Shown: piece after piece, positions 1 to 11,170 of the stretch
How the letters are laid out: the number at the start of each line of letters is the position of its first letter
How positions within the stretch are numbered: position 1 is the first letter of the stretch
NCBI GenBank assembly: GCA_000697665.1
Contig: KL197716.1
Location: 579,926 to 643,925 of the forward strand
DNA: 64,000 nucleotides
Origin: Jaapia argillacea MUCL 33604
Taxonomy: Eukaryota > Basidiomycota > Agaricomycetes > Jaapiales > Jaapiaceae
Direction: 5' to 3'
Position numbers and translations under genes: made by a program
Notes under the pieces: generated by a model
What the model saw: the letters and a program-made list of their open reading frames with translations, nothing else
Told to the model about the DNA's origin: nothing
Databases searched by the model: none

Positions 1-510
1 GGTCCATTCACGATGCCTTTCTCGGGGACCTAAGGAGGACGAAGGGCTGCTCAGAGTTGCTCCCCTGCAGAACCTCGCCATCTGCGAAACGTCCATGGAG
101 GCCAGCGTCATGGAGAGTCTCATTTCTTGTTGCGGGGAGGGTCTATGCCTCACATTCATCAAAGATCGTACCCCTTGGCGCGAAGAAGGTTTTGAATGAT
201 TTATAATGAGAGCGGCTTCGGTACTACCCCACCTTCATATGCCATTGCGTTGCACTAATCGCGAACTGTTTGCAGGTCGTCGCCTCCAGAACTCGGAGCA
301 TTGGCGACTTTCAATCGGAATAGTCGAATGTGCAATGCTTTACAAATGGGTGCATGTGCGGGAAGCACTCATCCGACAAATTGCGACCCTCTACGGGTAA
401 CTCATAACAGAGGTCGTGAAGAGGCGAGTACAGACCAGTACTCTGAACACAAGAGAAACTATCTATATGTCCCAGCTACCATCGTAAAAGATTCTCTAAA
501 ACCTTTCCAC
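1..510. other. No gene recognised
   Basis: The reading frames here are short, overlap each other on both strands and resemble nothing I know. The stretch follows the 3' end of the aquaporin gene and may hold its terminator, or the end of a gene lying outside the window. Confidence 0.4.
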
Positions 511-1659
511 TCAGACTCGAGTGTCATTGTCCACCATGGCGTTGCGGGATGTCGAGCTGGGTGATCCTCCAATTCGACCTGACAAAATGCGAGCTATGGG
601 ATCTGCGGGCGATTTGGAGATTTCTGTCGTATCTTGACCGGGGTTGACCGTCCAATATTTGTAGCTGACGGAATGGAGACGATGAATATGTAAGCTGAGA
701 GGTGCGAGGGAAACGACGAACTGTTTCAACACGGAATATATGCCTACTCCTAGCAGCGAGCCAAGGAATGGCCCAACCCAATACTGAACAAGTGAAGTGT
801 CGTTGAGATAGGCCTTTCGATCGACTAGGATGACACTCACAATCCAATGTCCATGATATGGGAATCCAGTCACCACTGCAGGTCCAAATGAGCGAGCTGT
901 GTTCATGGCTGCGCCCGTATAATAGACAGCGAACCTGTCGATCGGGAGTCGCGTCAGCCACCTCAAACTTTCAGAGGGTCATCAACTCACAGGTGGCCCG
1001 CAAAAAGCGTAAGACCTATTCCGATCTATTGTAAAAGGAATGTGAGCCACAAAACACACGAGAACTTCGTGAACTTACCGGAGCCAGGGGAGTAGTAGAA
1101 TGCTTCTCTGCGGCTAACATGAGGACAGCGAGCACGAGTGCAGATGTGATGAACATTTCGATGAAGACTCCTTGCGCCTTGTTGACCCCATTTTGCAAGA
1201 CCGTGCTGCGAGTAAAAGTTCAGTGGTGAAATGATAACTGCACGAATCAGTGACGACTTACTTCGACGCGAGCGGTCCTGGCGTGAGAGCATACACGAGT
1301 CCAGCCGCTGCGATGCCTCCCAATAACTGAGCAATACAATACAACACAAACCGAACAGGCCCGATGACTCCGACAAGTAATAGTGCAAGACTTATGTTGG
1401 GGTTGAACAACCCTCCCGTTACACGAAAGAAGAGCCATGCCGCGACTGTAAGGCTGAACCCCATAGAGAGTGCGATGTACATGATACGTTCGACGTTAGA
1501 GGAGTCGGCGCTGCTGAACGTCTCGGCGGAAGCTGCTTGGATGCCACCTAGAGCGAGCAAGAGAAAGAATGTCGTCCCGATGAACTCGAGAAAGGCGCCA
1601 CGTAGATCTGAAGACAGGTTGGCAAACAAGCCCGGTGACGGTTGAGGGGATTTCGACAT
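511..1659 (-). CDS. Aquaporin / aquaglyceroporin (MIP family), six exons
   Basis: Membrane channel for water or small neutral solutes. Exons 1262-1659, 1079-1205, 991-1025, 841-934, 722-783 and 511-664 join in frame to 289 residues, normal for a fungal MIP channel. The start is the ATG of [10 protein letters not shown]; the longer open frame upstream opens with GTG. The first half-helix reads [16 protein letters not shown] and the second [15 protein letters not shown], so the two signature NPA boxes are NPN (1396-1404) and NTA (895-903). The junctions giving [15 protein letters not shown] and [15 protein letters not shown] match the usual sixth-helix and C-tail patterns of basidiomycete aquaporins, which supports the splicing. 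The altered boxes could change selectivity; substrate unknown. Confidence 0.9.
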
Positions 1660-2045
1660 TTCTAGAAGGTATAAGGCAGAGAGCACGATCCAGATAAACG
1701 GCCCATTGTTTAGTTTTATAGGAATGGGAAGACGTCAGCCGTGGATGTGCGGAGTCTGACCAGGTCAGCCTCCCGATCACGATACCCGCGGTTAGTCTGA
1801 ATTATAATCTTCCATCAGACTCACAAGCAGAAGGAAAGCCGCAATCGAGAACATACCTCACAAGTATTCACCTAGTGTCCTGGGGTGGCAGAAGCTATTG
1901 GAGAAACATGATCTACGGAGCGGAGGTTCACTCTTGCCAAAATAGAAGTCTATCCTCTCATTGAATGATGGTGCTAAGCAACCCACGGATACAACGACGA
2001 GGCGGGATGCACCCAGGTGGCCGCACGTCGCCTGCACAAGGGTGC
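1660..2045. other. Upstream region of the aquaporin gene
   Basis: This is the 386-base gap between the Nudix stop and the aquaporin start, both on the minus strand. It probably holds the Nudix terminator and the aquaporin promoter. I recognise no specific element. Confidence 0.4.
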
Positions 2046-3110
2046 TCATACAATAACGGGAGTGCCAGGGTTCGAAGGTAACACCTTCTTACTCTCCACC
2101 TCTCGTAGCACGCGATAGAGGCCAGCGAACCCCTGTATTTGTCCTTCGGCGTACCTCTCGTACACTGGTTTTCGCCCATATGCGATTTCCGCAGCTGTGG
2201 TCTACGAGACGGCACGTTCAATGACGATGCGAAGACAAAATTGCTGAACATACCAGTATTTCGGCAGTAAGTCCCTTGACGGGGGACGCCGTACTGCGGA
2301 AACGATGCATCCTGTACGACGCTCCGCCCAGAAACTCATATTGCGCATCCGACGTACTCTGTTGCTTTGTGAATGCTCCGCAACACAATGAGTGATAACA
2401 CGTACATGAAGGTCCGTTTCATAGGGCCACAGTTCGCCACCCTTCGGTACGAGTATTTCTTTGTCCACAAGAGATGGATCTAGGAGAGCCTCTAATGGAT
2501 GGTCGAAGATTCCATCGACTTCCGATGGGTTTGCCTTTAAACCGTCCAGAATACTGTTATCGGTCAACAGAGCTATTACTGGTGTAACAAACAGTTTGTA
2601 CGAGGAAAGGAAGGGCCGGAGAAGACAAATGTTGTAGATTTGCGGGCTGTCCAAAGGAAGAGCTACCTCCTCATGTGCTTCGCGGTACTGGATGCTAACA
2701 TTCAACGCGGATTCGACTGACAGAAATACGAGCAAACTCACAGCCGTTTCGAGAATATCTTGGTCCAGAGGATCAACCTTCCCTCCAGGTAACGCGGTTT
2801 GGCCAGGGTGAGACCGCAGGAGTTTCGATCGGGTCGTGAGCAGCACTCTCAGTCGCCCAGCTCGTTCGAAGAGTAGGATCAGGACAGCGGCAAGTTTGTT
2901 GACAGGGTATGAGGTCCTGTAGATCGTGAAAGGTGGATGATTCGTTGGCTTAGCTTATCATCACAAAATATACAAACCAACGGACAAATCGGCTGGTTCG
3001 CGTTCATGTCGATGCAGTTGCTCGATACATAGCCTTGATTGGGGTGAAAGTTGGTCAAGTGGGACCGAGGACAAATCAAATATTGCGTCCATCTTGATTG
3101 AATGCACCAT
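2046..3110 (-). CDS. Nudix hydrolase, coenzyme A diphosphatase type (PCD1-like)
   Basis: Expected to split CoA or oxidised CoA into phosphopantetheine and 3',5'-ADP, usually in peroxisomes. The N-terminal exon reads LSPQSRLCIEQLHRHEREP, then KLAAVLILLFERAG, then VLLTTRSKLLRSHPGQTALPGG leading into the Nudix box (GGKVDPLDQDILETA + YREAHEEVALP, joined across an intron), with the REA..EE metal ligands present. The CoA-subfamily pattern LLTTRS..LRSHPGQ.ALPGG precedes it. Later exons give RMHRFRSTASPVKGLTAEIL and ERYAEGQIQGFAGLYRVLREVE, ending TPVIV at 2046. The start is the ATG at 3110 or the in-frame ATG at 3092 (MDAIFDLSS). Divergent from BIO3-BIO1 with about 230 bases between, so a shared promoter is possible. 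The exon 1 donor (gtatat) is the least certain junction. Confidence 0.85.
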
Positions 3111-3339
3111 AGTGATACTGAGTTCGAGAAAGCAAATATGCGAATATTCAGAAGAACGAAACAGATGATTGAGGTGGAATCGAACGGCAGTTTCGGCCGA
3201 GCAAGATTTGTTGCTGTGTTCCAAAGCCTTGTGATTTCAACAACGGTAAACAACCGCTCGCTTAGATTTGCCATTCGTTTTCCGCTTTCCATACAAAAAT
3301 ATTCAAGGGCAGGCTGCCGATGCCCGAAGCTCCCCGACG

Positions 3340-5930
3340 ATGTCTTTGTTATTCAAAAATCTTCGAATACACCAAGTTTTCGGGGCGAACACAGATGTCG
3401 GCAAGACTATCTTCACCACTGCCCTCGTTAGGGCATCAGCTTCCATACAAGATGCAGTGTTTTACCTGAAGCCTGTCAGCACGGGACCTATGCAGGATGC
3501 TGATGACGAGTGAGTAAAGTTTCTCGGGAGTTGCTTTATCTAACTCACAGGATGTCCGTAGACATATCAAACAATTCGCTGGAAAGCACAGAGGAAAAGT
3601 TCAAGCCAGTTGTCTTTTCCGCTACTCGGATCCAGTGAGCCCTCATCTCGCCGCTCGACTCGATGCGCAGCGAAAGGGCCAAGAGGTGAGTTATCCCAAC
3701 TCGAATCTGTTCTGGGTAACTCACATTTCAACATCGTGAAGGTTTCTGTTCCCTCCGACCAGAGTTTTGTCAATTCAGTCGCCAAGCATGTTCAGTCTTG
3801 CGCATCACGTCTCTCCTCGTATGCACACATGTATGTGGAGACAGCTGGAGGTAAGGTGTAGATTCGATTGTAAGATAGACCTGCTCTTTGTCCCCGGTCG
3901 TCGGTTCCTGACTGCATTGTTCGTCAGGAATCCATAGCCCAACCCTATCCGGCACAACACAAGTCGACAGCTATCGACCCTTGTTTCTTCCCACGATCCT
4001 CATCGGCGACTCAAAGCTCGGTGGAATCTCCTCGACTATCTCGTCATATGAGTCACTCTTGCTTCGTGGATATATCGTGGATTGCATTATGTTGTTCAGA
4101 GATGAATACTATCGCAACTGGGAATACCTCATTCCCTACTTCGCCGAAAAGGGCATCCATGTGGCGACTGTTGACCCTCCTCCACCGCGGCTGGATGACG
4201 TCCGACATAATTGGGCGAGCACGGAAAATTATTATGACACAATCGTCCCTTCCTCCAGAGATGGCAGCATATTCGACACCGTCACCCACCTCGATACCTG
4301 CCACACTCGGAGATTGGACGATCTCCATTCAATGCCTCGCCGAACCCTGGAATCCATCTGGTGGCCATTCGTCCAACACGGCCTTGTCAAAGAGGAAAAA
4401 GACGTCGCTGTCATAGACAGCGCTTCTGGCGACTTTTTCAGCATCTACAAAGGTCATTCGATGCAACCGGAATCCATCCCCTCTTCGCCCTCGACCGACT
4501 CGATGCTGGAGCTTCAATTCGACGGTTCAGCATCTTGGTGGACACAAACGTTAGGTCACTCGAATGCCTCCCTCGCCCTAGCAGCTGCAAAAGCAGCTGG
4601 TCGCTACGGTCACGTTATGTTTCCCCGAGCCACTCACCTCCCCGCTCTACACCTTGCCGAACGTCTTGTTCACCACGGACCTGGCAAAGGGTGGGCCACA
4701 CGTGCTTATTTTTCCGACGACGGCTCGACTGCGATGGAAGTTGCCATCAAAATGGCCTTGCGAGCTTATTCGGTCCGGAATGGTGGACGACTTGATTCGG
4801 CCATGAGAAAGAATCTCGGAATCTTAGGGTTAAAGGGAAGTTATCATGGGGACACTATTGGTGCTATGGACGCTTGCGAGGAGGGTGTGTATACATGCGA
4901 ATGGCATGACGCGAAGGGATATTGGTTCGATCCGCCGAGCATTGGTATTCGGAACGGCGAGGTCCATATCACTCTTCCTTCGGCCGTTGCTGCAGAGACA
5001 ACCTCCGGGTCAGAGGATATCCAAGCTCAGTCATTGTCGTGGGCCTACAATGTCGCCGAGCGGTTGAAGACGCCTCTTGCAGATGTTTACCGAACGTTCA
5101 TTCGACGCACACTCCAAAGATTACGTGAAAGTGGCCAGCCACCTCTTGCAGCACTTATCATCGAACCTCTCGTGATGGGTGCTGGTGGTATGATATTTGT
5201 CGACCCCCTTTTCCAGCGTGTCATTATTGATGTCGCTCGGGAGGACTCGACCGCCGATCGTCCAAATCATTCCGCCGAATGGTCAGGACTTCCTGTAATC
5301 TTCGATGAGGTCTTCGTTGGGCTATACCGTCTCGGCATGGAGAGTTGTGGACCGCTTCTCGGTGTCAACCCAGACATCTCCGTCAACGCCAAGATCCTCA
5401 CCGGCGGCGTCGTCCCCTTGGCGGTCACTCTAGCATCCGACTCCATCTTCCAGGCATTCCTGAGCGAGAACAAGACGGAAGCTCTGTTGCATGGACATAG
5501 CTACACCGCTCACGCTGTAGGATGCGAAGTGGCTAACGAAACCCTTCGAATCGTGGAATCGATAAAGCAAAGTGATGATTGGAACGTGGCTCGTCAGGCT
5601 TGGGACGCTTCATGTACCTCTGAAGATCCAGCAGCGATATGGAGCCTTTGGGAGCCGGAATTTGTTCATCGCCTTTCTACGCAACCTTCGGTGAAAGAAG
5701 TCATGAGCCTCGGGACTGTGCTTGTTATCAAATTTGAGGATGGACGCGGTAGGTTTTCTCCCAGTCTTCAGCTGGATGACATTGAAAGTTTTCTTCAGGA
5801 TATACTTCAGATGCTGCCGAGCGACTGCTCCTACCTATCAAGGACTGTATTCCTCGCGGCGCCGATGGTGCTCAAAACCAACCCTTCGGCATCCATTTCA
5901 GAACTTTGGGAAACGTCGCCTATTTCATGA
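3340..5930 (+). CDS. BIO3-BIO1: Bifunctional dethiobiotin synthetase / DAPA aminotransferase
   Basis: Does two consecutive biotin-synthesis steps: PLP-dependent conversion of 7-keto-8-aminopelargonate to 7,8-diaminopelargonate (DAPA), then ATP-dependent carboxylation to dethiobiotin. Exons 3340-3509, 3562-3685, 3742-3850 and 3928-5930 join in frame to 801 residues. The N-terminal part has the BioD P-loop FGANTDVGKTIFTTALV (residues about 14-30), then YLKPVSTGP, DPVSPHLAARLDA, ETAGG and LIGDSKLGGISSTIS. The C-terminal part is a class III aminotransferase: VFIDEVF-like VIFDEVFVGLYRLG, and NAKILTGGVVPLAVTLAS with the Schiff-base lysine codon at 5391-5393. The single fused chain is the known arrangement in fungi and plants, typically mitochondrial. 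Nearly the whole aminotransferase half sits in one exon, unlike the neighbouring genes. Confidence 0.95.
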
Positions 5931-6106
5931 CCAGTCTAAATACATCGTTGGAGACTGTACGAAGGATCCAGGATCGCCTGTCGGAAGCTTTGGGGCCCTC
6001 GTAGAGGAGTAATTCTATCGTCGAGATGCTACAGTAGATACGAATACAATGAACGATCGAAAACATACAGGCGTGGAACCGCGTGTCTGTGCATAGTATG
6101 AAAGAC

Positions 6107-9100
6107 CTACGCCCTCCAGTATTGCGCCAAGTCATGGATCCTATCGAGCACCGCCGTAAAGTACGACGTCTCGTTCAACAACGCCTCAAAATGCTTGATA
6201 GCCTCCTCTTCCGTCAAGTCCAATCTGAATTTCTCCATAATCTGCTCGTGAACGTCTCGATGCTTAATATCGGGGATGTTTGCATCGACCATCAACGCCA
6301 CCAAATTCAGTATGAGGTTTGCACTCTTTCTGAGGATGGTAAAGGCTGTGAAGCAAAAGTTCTTGAATCGGGCGTAATGGGTGGATTGAGCGCCCCCCAT
6401 AGCGTCTACCATTTCTTTGCAGACCTTTACTGGAGGTGGGAAAGGTTTCGGGTCGCGGCCGAGTATGTAACCAAAGTCGACTGGTGAAACTGTCAGTGAG
6501 GCGTGCAATGAAGGACGAAGAAGGAAAGGTACCATGGAAGAAATGACCATCAGGAGCCAACAACAGGTTGTCAAGATGTCGATCACCAACTCCAAGGATA
6601 TACGTGACGACGCAATATCCGGCTACACAACCAGACATCAGCTCAACCAAACCAACCAAACCCAAGTTCACCGATCGAACTCACCACAACTCCTAACAAA
6701 CGTATCCACCACACCTGGTTCGACTCCATAAGTCCCCACACTCCCCTCATCCGGATAATTCGCTCTCAAATAATTCAACAACGCCCCATGTTCACTAACG
6801 ATCGCCGCAATAGTCTTACTAGGGATAAACTGCGCCATACCCTGCGAAGGACCAGTAGCCAACACATCATAAGGACTCAACTTCAAATCCAAATTCTCCT
6901 TCCTCAACAACCGATCCATCAACGTAAACAACTGGATCACCAATTGGTCTTGTCTCATATCATCTCCATCTTTGAAGATGATGGGATATTCAGAACCGTC
7001 GGAGCATTGAAAGTAGAGAAGCATGGGGAAGAGGTTGGATTTGAATACGGAGGATTTTTCGGGGATGATGCCCGTTACTTGGATACGAGCGTTGAGGGGG
7101 AGAGGTAAAGGTGGGATGGAAGTTAGGTTGTTCTTGGTATCAGCGAGGAACGAACGGAGTTTTTCGATCTTTTTTGGGCGGGGGTCTTTAGATTGACGTA
7201 GTTCTTTGGCGCGTTTTGCGAGACTCGAAACAAGCTCCGCTTGACGTCGCATCAACTCTCTTCGATTTGGTCCGTCCTCTGACTGCATAGAGCGATTGGT
7301 TAGTGAATGTTCTTGCATAGAATAACGAAACACCTACATCTTGGATACTCCGATAAAACTTGAACACCAACCTCCCATACATCTTCGCCATAACACTATC
7401 CTCCAACGCAACCTCCACCATCAAATACCAATTAAACCTACCACAATCCTTTAGCACCAGAACCATCTCTCAATCAAAGGGAAAAAAACACCAACCTGTT
7501 ACCAAGGACCTCATTCTTGACGGCTCTAGCAATCAAGAAATCCGCCAAGCCCGAATCATCTTGCGATGCGGCAGATGCGGCAGATACTGAACGTGAAGAA
7601 CGTTGATCTGACGCTGCCGATTCGAATTTGAGAGCTTGGACGAGTTGGAGGAGGTAGAGCATTAGTTCCTATTGGATGTCAGGGTCAGTGTATGCGTGAA
7701 GAAAGGTGAATAATATGAGGTGTGATGTGAACGTGAAGAGAACGCGGAGGAAAGGCGATCAGGGAGAGAATATGTACGATGTGCGAACAGGCGGAGAGAC
7801 GAAAAAATGACGAGGCAGGACAACACCAAAAAAACCCAATCAAAACTCACATCATCAGGAGCCCTACTCAACTGCCTAACAGCAAAAGCCCTAACCCTCG
7901 AATCAACAGTCCCAGGACCTAACAACTCCAACGCATCATCCGTTCCAATACCCTTCCCATCCCCATCTCCTTGCCCAATCCCATTCGAACCACCACCACC
8001 ACCCCCACCACCAACCCACATCGGTAACAACTCCTCGACGGCTTGCTTAACCTCTCCCGGATCTCTCCATGTCACACTCTTCAGGAATTTGGTCAGGCCG
8101 CGAGGGAACCTGGTTAGGTAAAACCTGAATTTCCAGACTAGGTCCTTCTCTTCTGATGTTAGGGGAAGTGAAGGCGGGTAGGAGAGGATTTGCTGGTGGA
8201 CGTCCCCGAACGATCATGTCGCGCAAAAATAAAACGAGAATCGAACTAGTGAGCATAAACAGAGAAGGACGATGGAAGAAACAACGCACAGCTAAATCAT
8301 CCCTAATCTTCGCATTCGGTTTCAATTCCCTATCATACGGACTACTCCTATGACTCCTAACCAACCTTCTATGTTTATCTTCCACCGGGTTCTCCCTATC
8401 AATCTCCGGGTCTACCAAAGTGAACAAATGGGAAGTGTCTAAGGGGGGTTGGAGAGGTGGGTTTGAGGTGGTGGTGGGAGGGAGGGGGGGGAGGGGGGTG
8501 TGGGGGTGTGAGGGTTCCTATGGAGAGGGGGTTAGAGGGTTAGAAGGTGAGTGGGCGGGAGTGAGGCAGGGAGGAGGGACATACGGGTTCGGAGAAGATT
8601 ACTGGAAAGTCGAATCGTGGGACGTCGATGTAGAGGTAGAGGTTATCCGATTTCTCCGTTTCTTGCTGGTGAGGGAGTCAAGAAGAGGATACCAAGGCGA
8701 GTGAGGCGAAGTCAGAAATGAACACATCAAGTCAGTCCAACGTTCCTTTCAAAACACCACCACACCAAAGCGAGAGAATACGTACAGCATGTATCTCCTC
8801 CATCCTCCTAAACGCCAGATTATCCAACCACTCACTCTTTGGTAAATCTCCTCTTTCGTATTTCTTCACCATCTATATTCGTCAGAGATATCATTGAGAT
8901 TTGGACAAGATGGATGAGAGGGAAGAGAAGAGGGAAGAAGACAGGCGGGAGGATATGGGAAGCTGGGAGTCAACGGAGAAGAAGAAATAAGAGCATATAG
9001 TCGGTATACCAGCGCATATACTCGGGATACTAGCGCATATACCGGGATACCAACGCATATAGTCAAAACACAGTGCTCCAATACCCCGGCCTCTCTGTCC

Positions 9101-10417
9101 ACTCTCCCCAACAAACACGTATACATCAAAGGTTACAAGCGAACAACCAATACGCGTCAAACTCCCCAAACACAAACTCCACAGTCCACGAATCACAGCA
9201 CCACAAACGCAACACGAAACCAGAATCAGAACCAAACCCAAACTCACCTTCTCCAACCTCCCCATCTCATCCCTCCCCCCACTCCCCGCCTCACTCAATT
9301 TACTAGGCGTAGTAGTATCAAGGGACGGGTCAGCTTCTACGCCCGGCCATAGATGTAAACGATGTTTGCCTCTTCGGAGTGTCCTGTTTGATCAAATAAG
9401 TTAGAGATAACGCGTACTTGGAGACAGGCATGACAGAAGGGTGGTGAAGTTGAAGGGGCGGGAAGGGGAAAGGAATATTACGATGCGAAGGAAAGGAACT
9501 AAATTAAAACCAACTCACCATTTCTTCCCAAAAACCCTCCAGGTGGTACCACCTACCGGAACCGTCTCCCTCGGACCAGCCGAATCATACACCGTAAACG
9601 TTATTTGGGAAGACAGTGGCAAGTCGCAATATCTGATCGGTAGAGAAATATATTCGTTCCAACTGTGAGGGCAGGGGTCGAGAGTGAGGATCTTTATTCA
9701 ACAGAGATGAAGGGAAGAGATGAAGGGACAAGACGCACGTATAACCATTCTTGAAAGCTTTGAATGAAGTGCGGAAGGGAATCGTGAGAGGCTTGTTATC
9801 TGCTACTAGTTGGCAGGTGACGTAGAGGTCTGAGAGGGCTCTAGAGTTGAGGTTTGTTAGTTTGGGGATAGAAGGTGGGGGAAGGGGGAAGGGGAGGAGT
9901 GTGGGTCAGGTTTCGGGTGAATGGGTTTCCGGTGTGTAACCAACACAGATGTAACCGCAGGTTCAAACGCAAATGATATGCACAGGATGACCTCAGAAGG
10001 CAACCCCGGCCAAACGTCGACCACGAAAAGCACACCACCCACCAAATGGATCAGAGTTACGAACAGACACTTACTGAGATTGGACGCCATGAAAGCGGAG
10101 TTCTGGATGTGCGAGGAGTTCGGTGAATGATTTCTTGGGGCGGGTACCTGAGAGTTCGGATCTGTGTGCCGATTCGAGGGTGATGAGAACCAGGGAGGGG
10201 CGATCGAAGCGACGAGGTTAGGGTTGAGGTGCGAGTAGAGTGCGTGTTCATGCGTAGGGCGAGGATCACCGGGAAGAGTACAAAGAAGGCGCATCAAGGG
10301 AGGTTAAGATCCCGAGACGAAAGGTCAATGAAAAGAGACGCACATCCGAAAAGTAACTGGCAACTTTAGATCACTAAGCTTCGCAAAAGTGAAATCATCT
10401 CTGTTATCCTTATCCAT
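6107..10417 (-). CDS. VPS34: Class III phosphatidylinositol 3-kinase Vps34
   Basis: Makes PI3P on endosomes and autophagic membranes as part of the Vps34-Vps15-Vps30 complexes. The start ATG at 10417 begins [20 protein letters not shown], the usual Vps34 opening. The C2 region follows ([55 protein letters not shown]), then the helical PIK domain ([43 protein letters not shown]). The kinase domain shows [16 protein letters not shown], the catalytic loop [12 protein letters not shown], and [18 protein letters not shown], ending DLAQYWRA. Many short introns interrupt the gene; I did not fix every exon edge between 7.6 and 10.3 kb. A glycine-rich insert encoded at about 7980-8020 sits just before [10 protein letters not shown]. 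Convergent with BIO3-BIO1, 176 bases apart. Confidence 0.92.
8476..8515 (+). other. G-run tract with quadruplex potential inside VPS34
   Basis: The plus strand has runs of 3 to 8 G separated by one or two bases (GGGAGGGA then eight G, A, six G). It is the non-sense strand of the VPS34 gene; the sense strand is the C/T-rich complement, in an intron or a Pro/Ser-rich insert. Confidence 0.5.
8992..9064. repeat. Minisatellite, about 20-21 bases, four copies
   Basis: Four near-copies of AGCGCATATACTCGGGATAC lie head to tail inside the VPS34 span, between recognisable C2 and PIK segments, so probably in an intron. Read on the minus strand they give the repeated peptide [12 protein letters not shown], which fits no Vps34 domain. 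Confidence 0.7.
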
Positions 10418-11170
10418 AGACTGCTCCTTCCGCTTCCGGATTGGGGTTGGGTGGTGCGATTCAGGTCGAAGAAGGGATAGAGGACGAGTGGAGACCAGGG
10501 TCGTTCAGAGGGGATATGGCCACAAGCCAAGAGAGCAGGGCAAGTGTCAAAGGAAGATGACAGCACAGAGATGTATAGGATAGGCTCAGAATCGTCAAAG
10601 GAGAGTCTTCCAGAAGCGGGGTGGAACGCCAGACGCGCACGTCCGAGGTCGGTGCGGATGATTGGGCGTGTTGGATTACGGCATCTTCCATATATGGACG
10701 AGACCGACGCGTTTGATCGACGTCGATCACTGCTGCTTGCTCGTCGTCGCTGACAACGACAACTGCCGTATCATCGTACTGCAACGAAATCCACGTAGAT
10801 TTTCGTACATTGCGGCTCATATGAGAATATGGATGTCCTTGACATTAACTTACCGACTTTCACCAAATCATCGGAGAACACGGTATAAACCATCATCTTG
10901 GGCGGAGAAGCATAACGACTCATGGGTCGGTCGGTAAGTAAGTGGCGTCGTAGTTCGTGCCACCATCCACTCCGAGAATCCTAGCAAGCCATCATTCGCC
11001 TGACTCAGAACAAGCTCACACTCTTACGACGAGGAAACGAACTTATCATACAACAAACATCGTATCAAACTAGTACACATATACATCAGCAGTGATTATC
11101 CCTCCAAAAATGCTGTGCGACCACCCATAAACCGCACCAACGCAGGATCCCAATCCTACGAGAACCCACT
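10418..11170. other. VPS34 upstream region and LAO1 3' flank
   Basis: An open frame of 119 codons on the minus strand (10461-10820) is low in plausible motifs and ends before the VPS34 ATG. I treat the stretch as promoter plus 5' UTR of VPS34 and terminator of the oxidase gene. Confidence 0.4.

Noticed and set aside
10461-10820. 119-codon frame upstream of VPS34
   Set aside because: Low-information sequence in the VPS34 5' region; the true Vps34 start at 10417 lies downstream in another frame.
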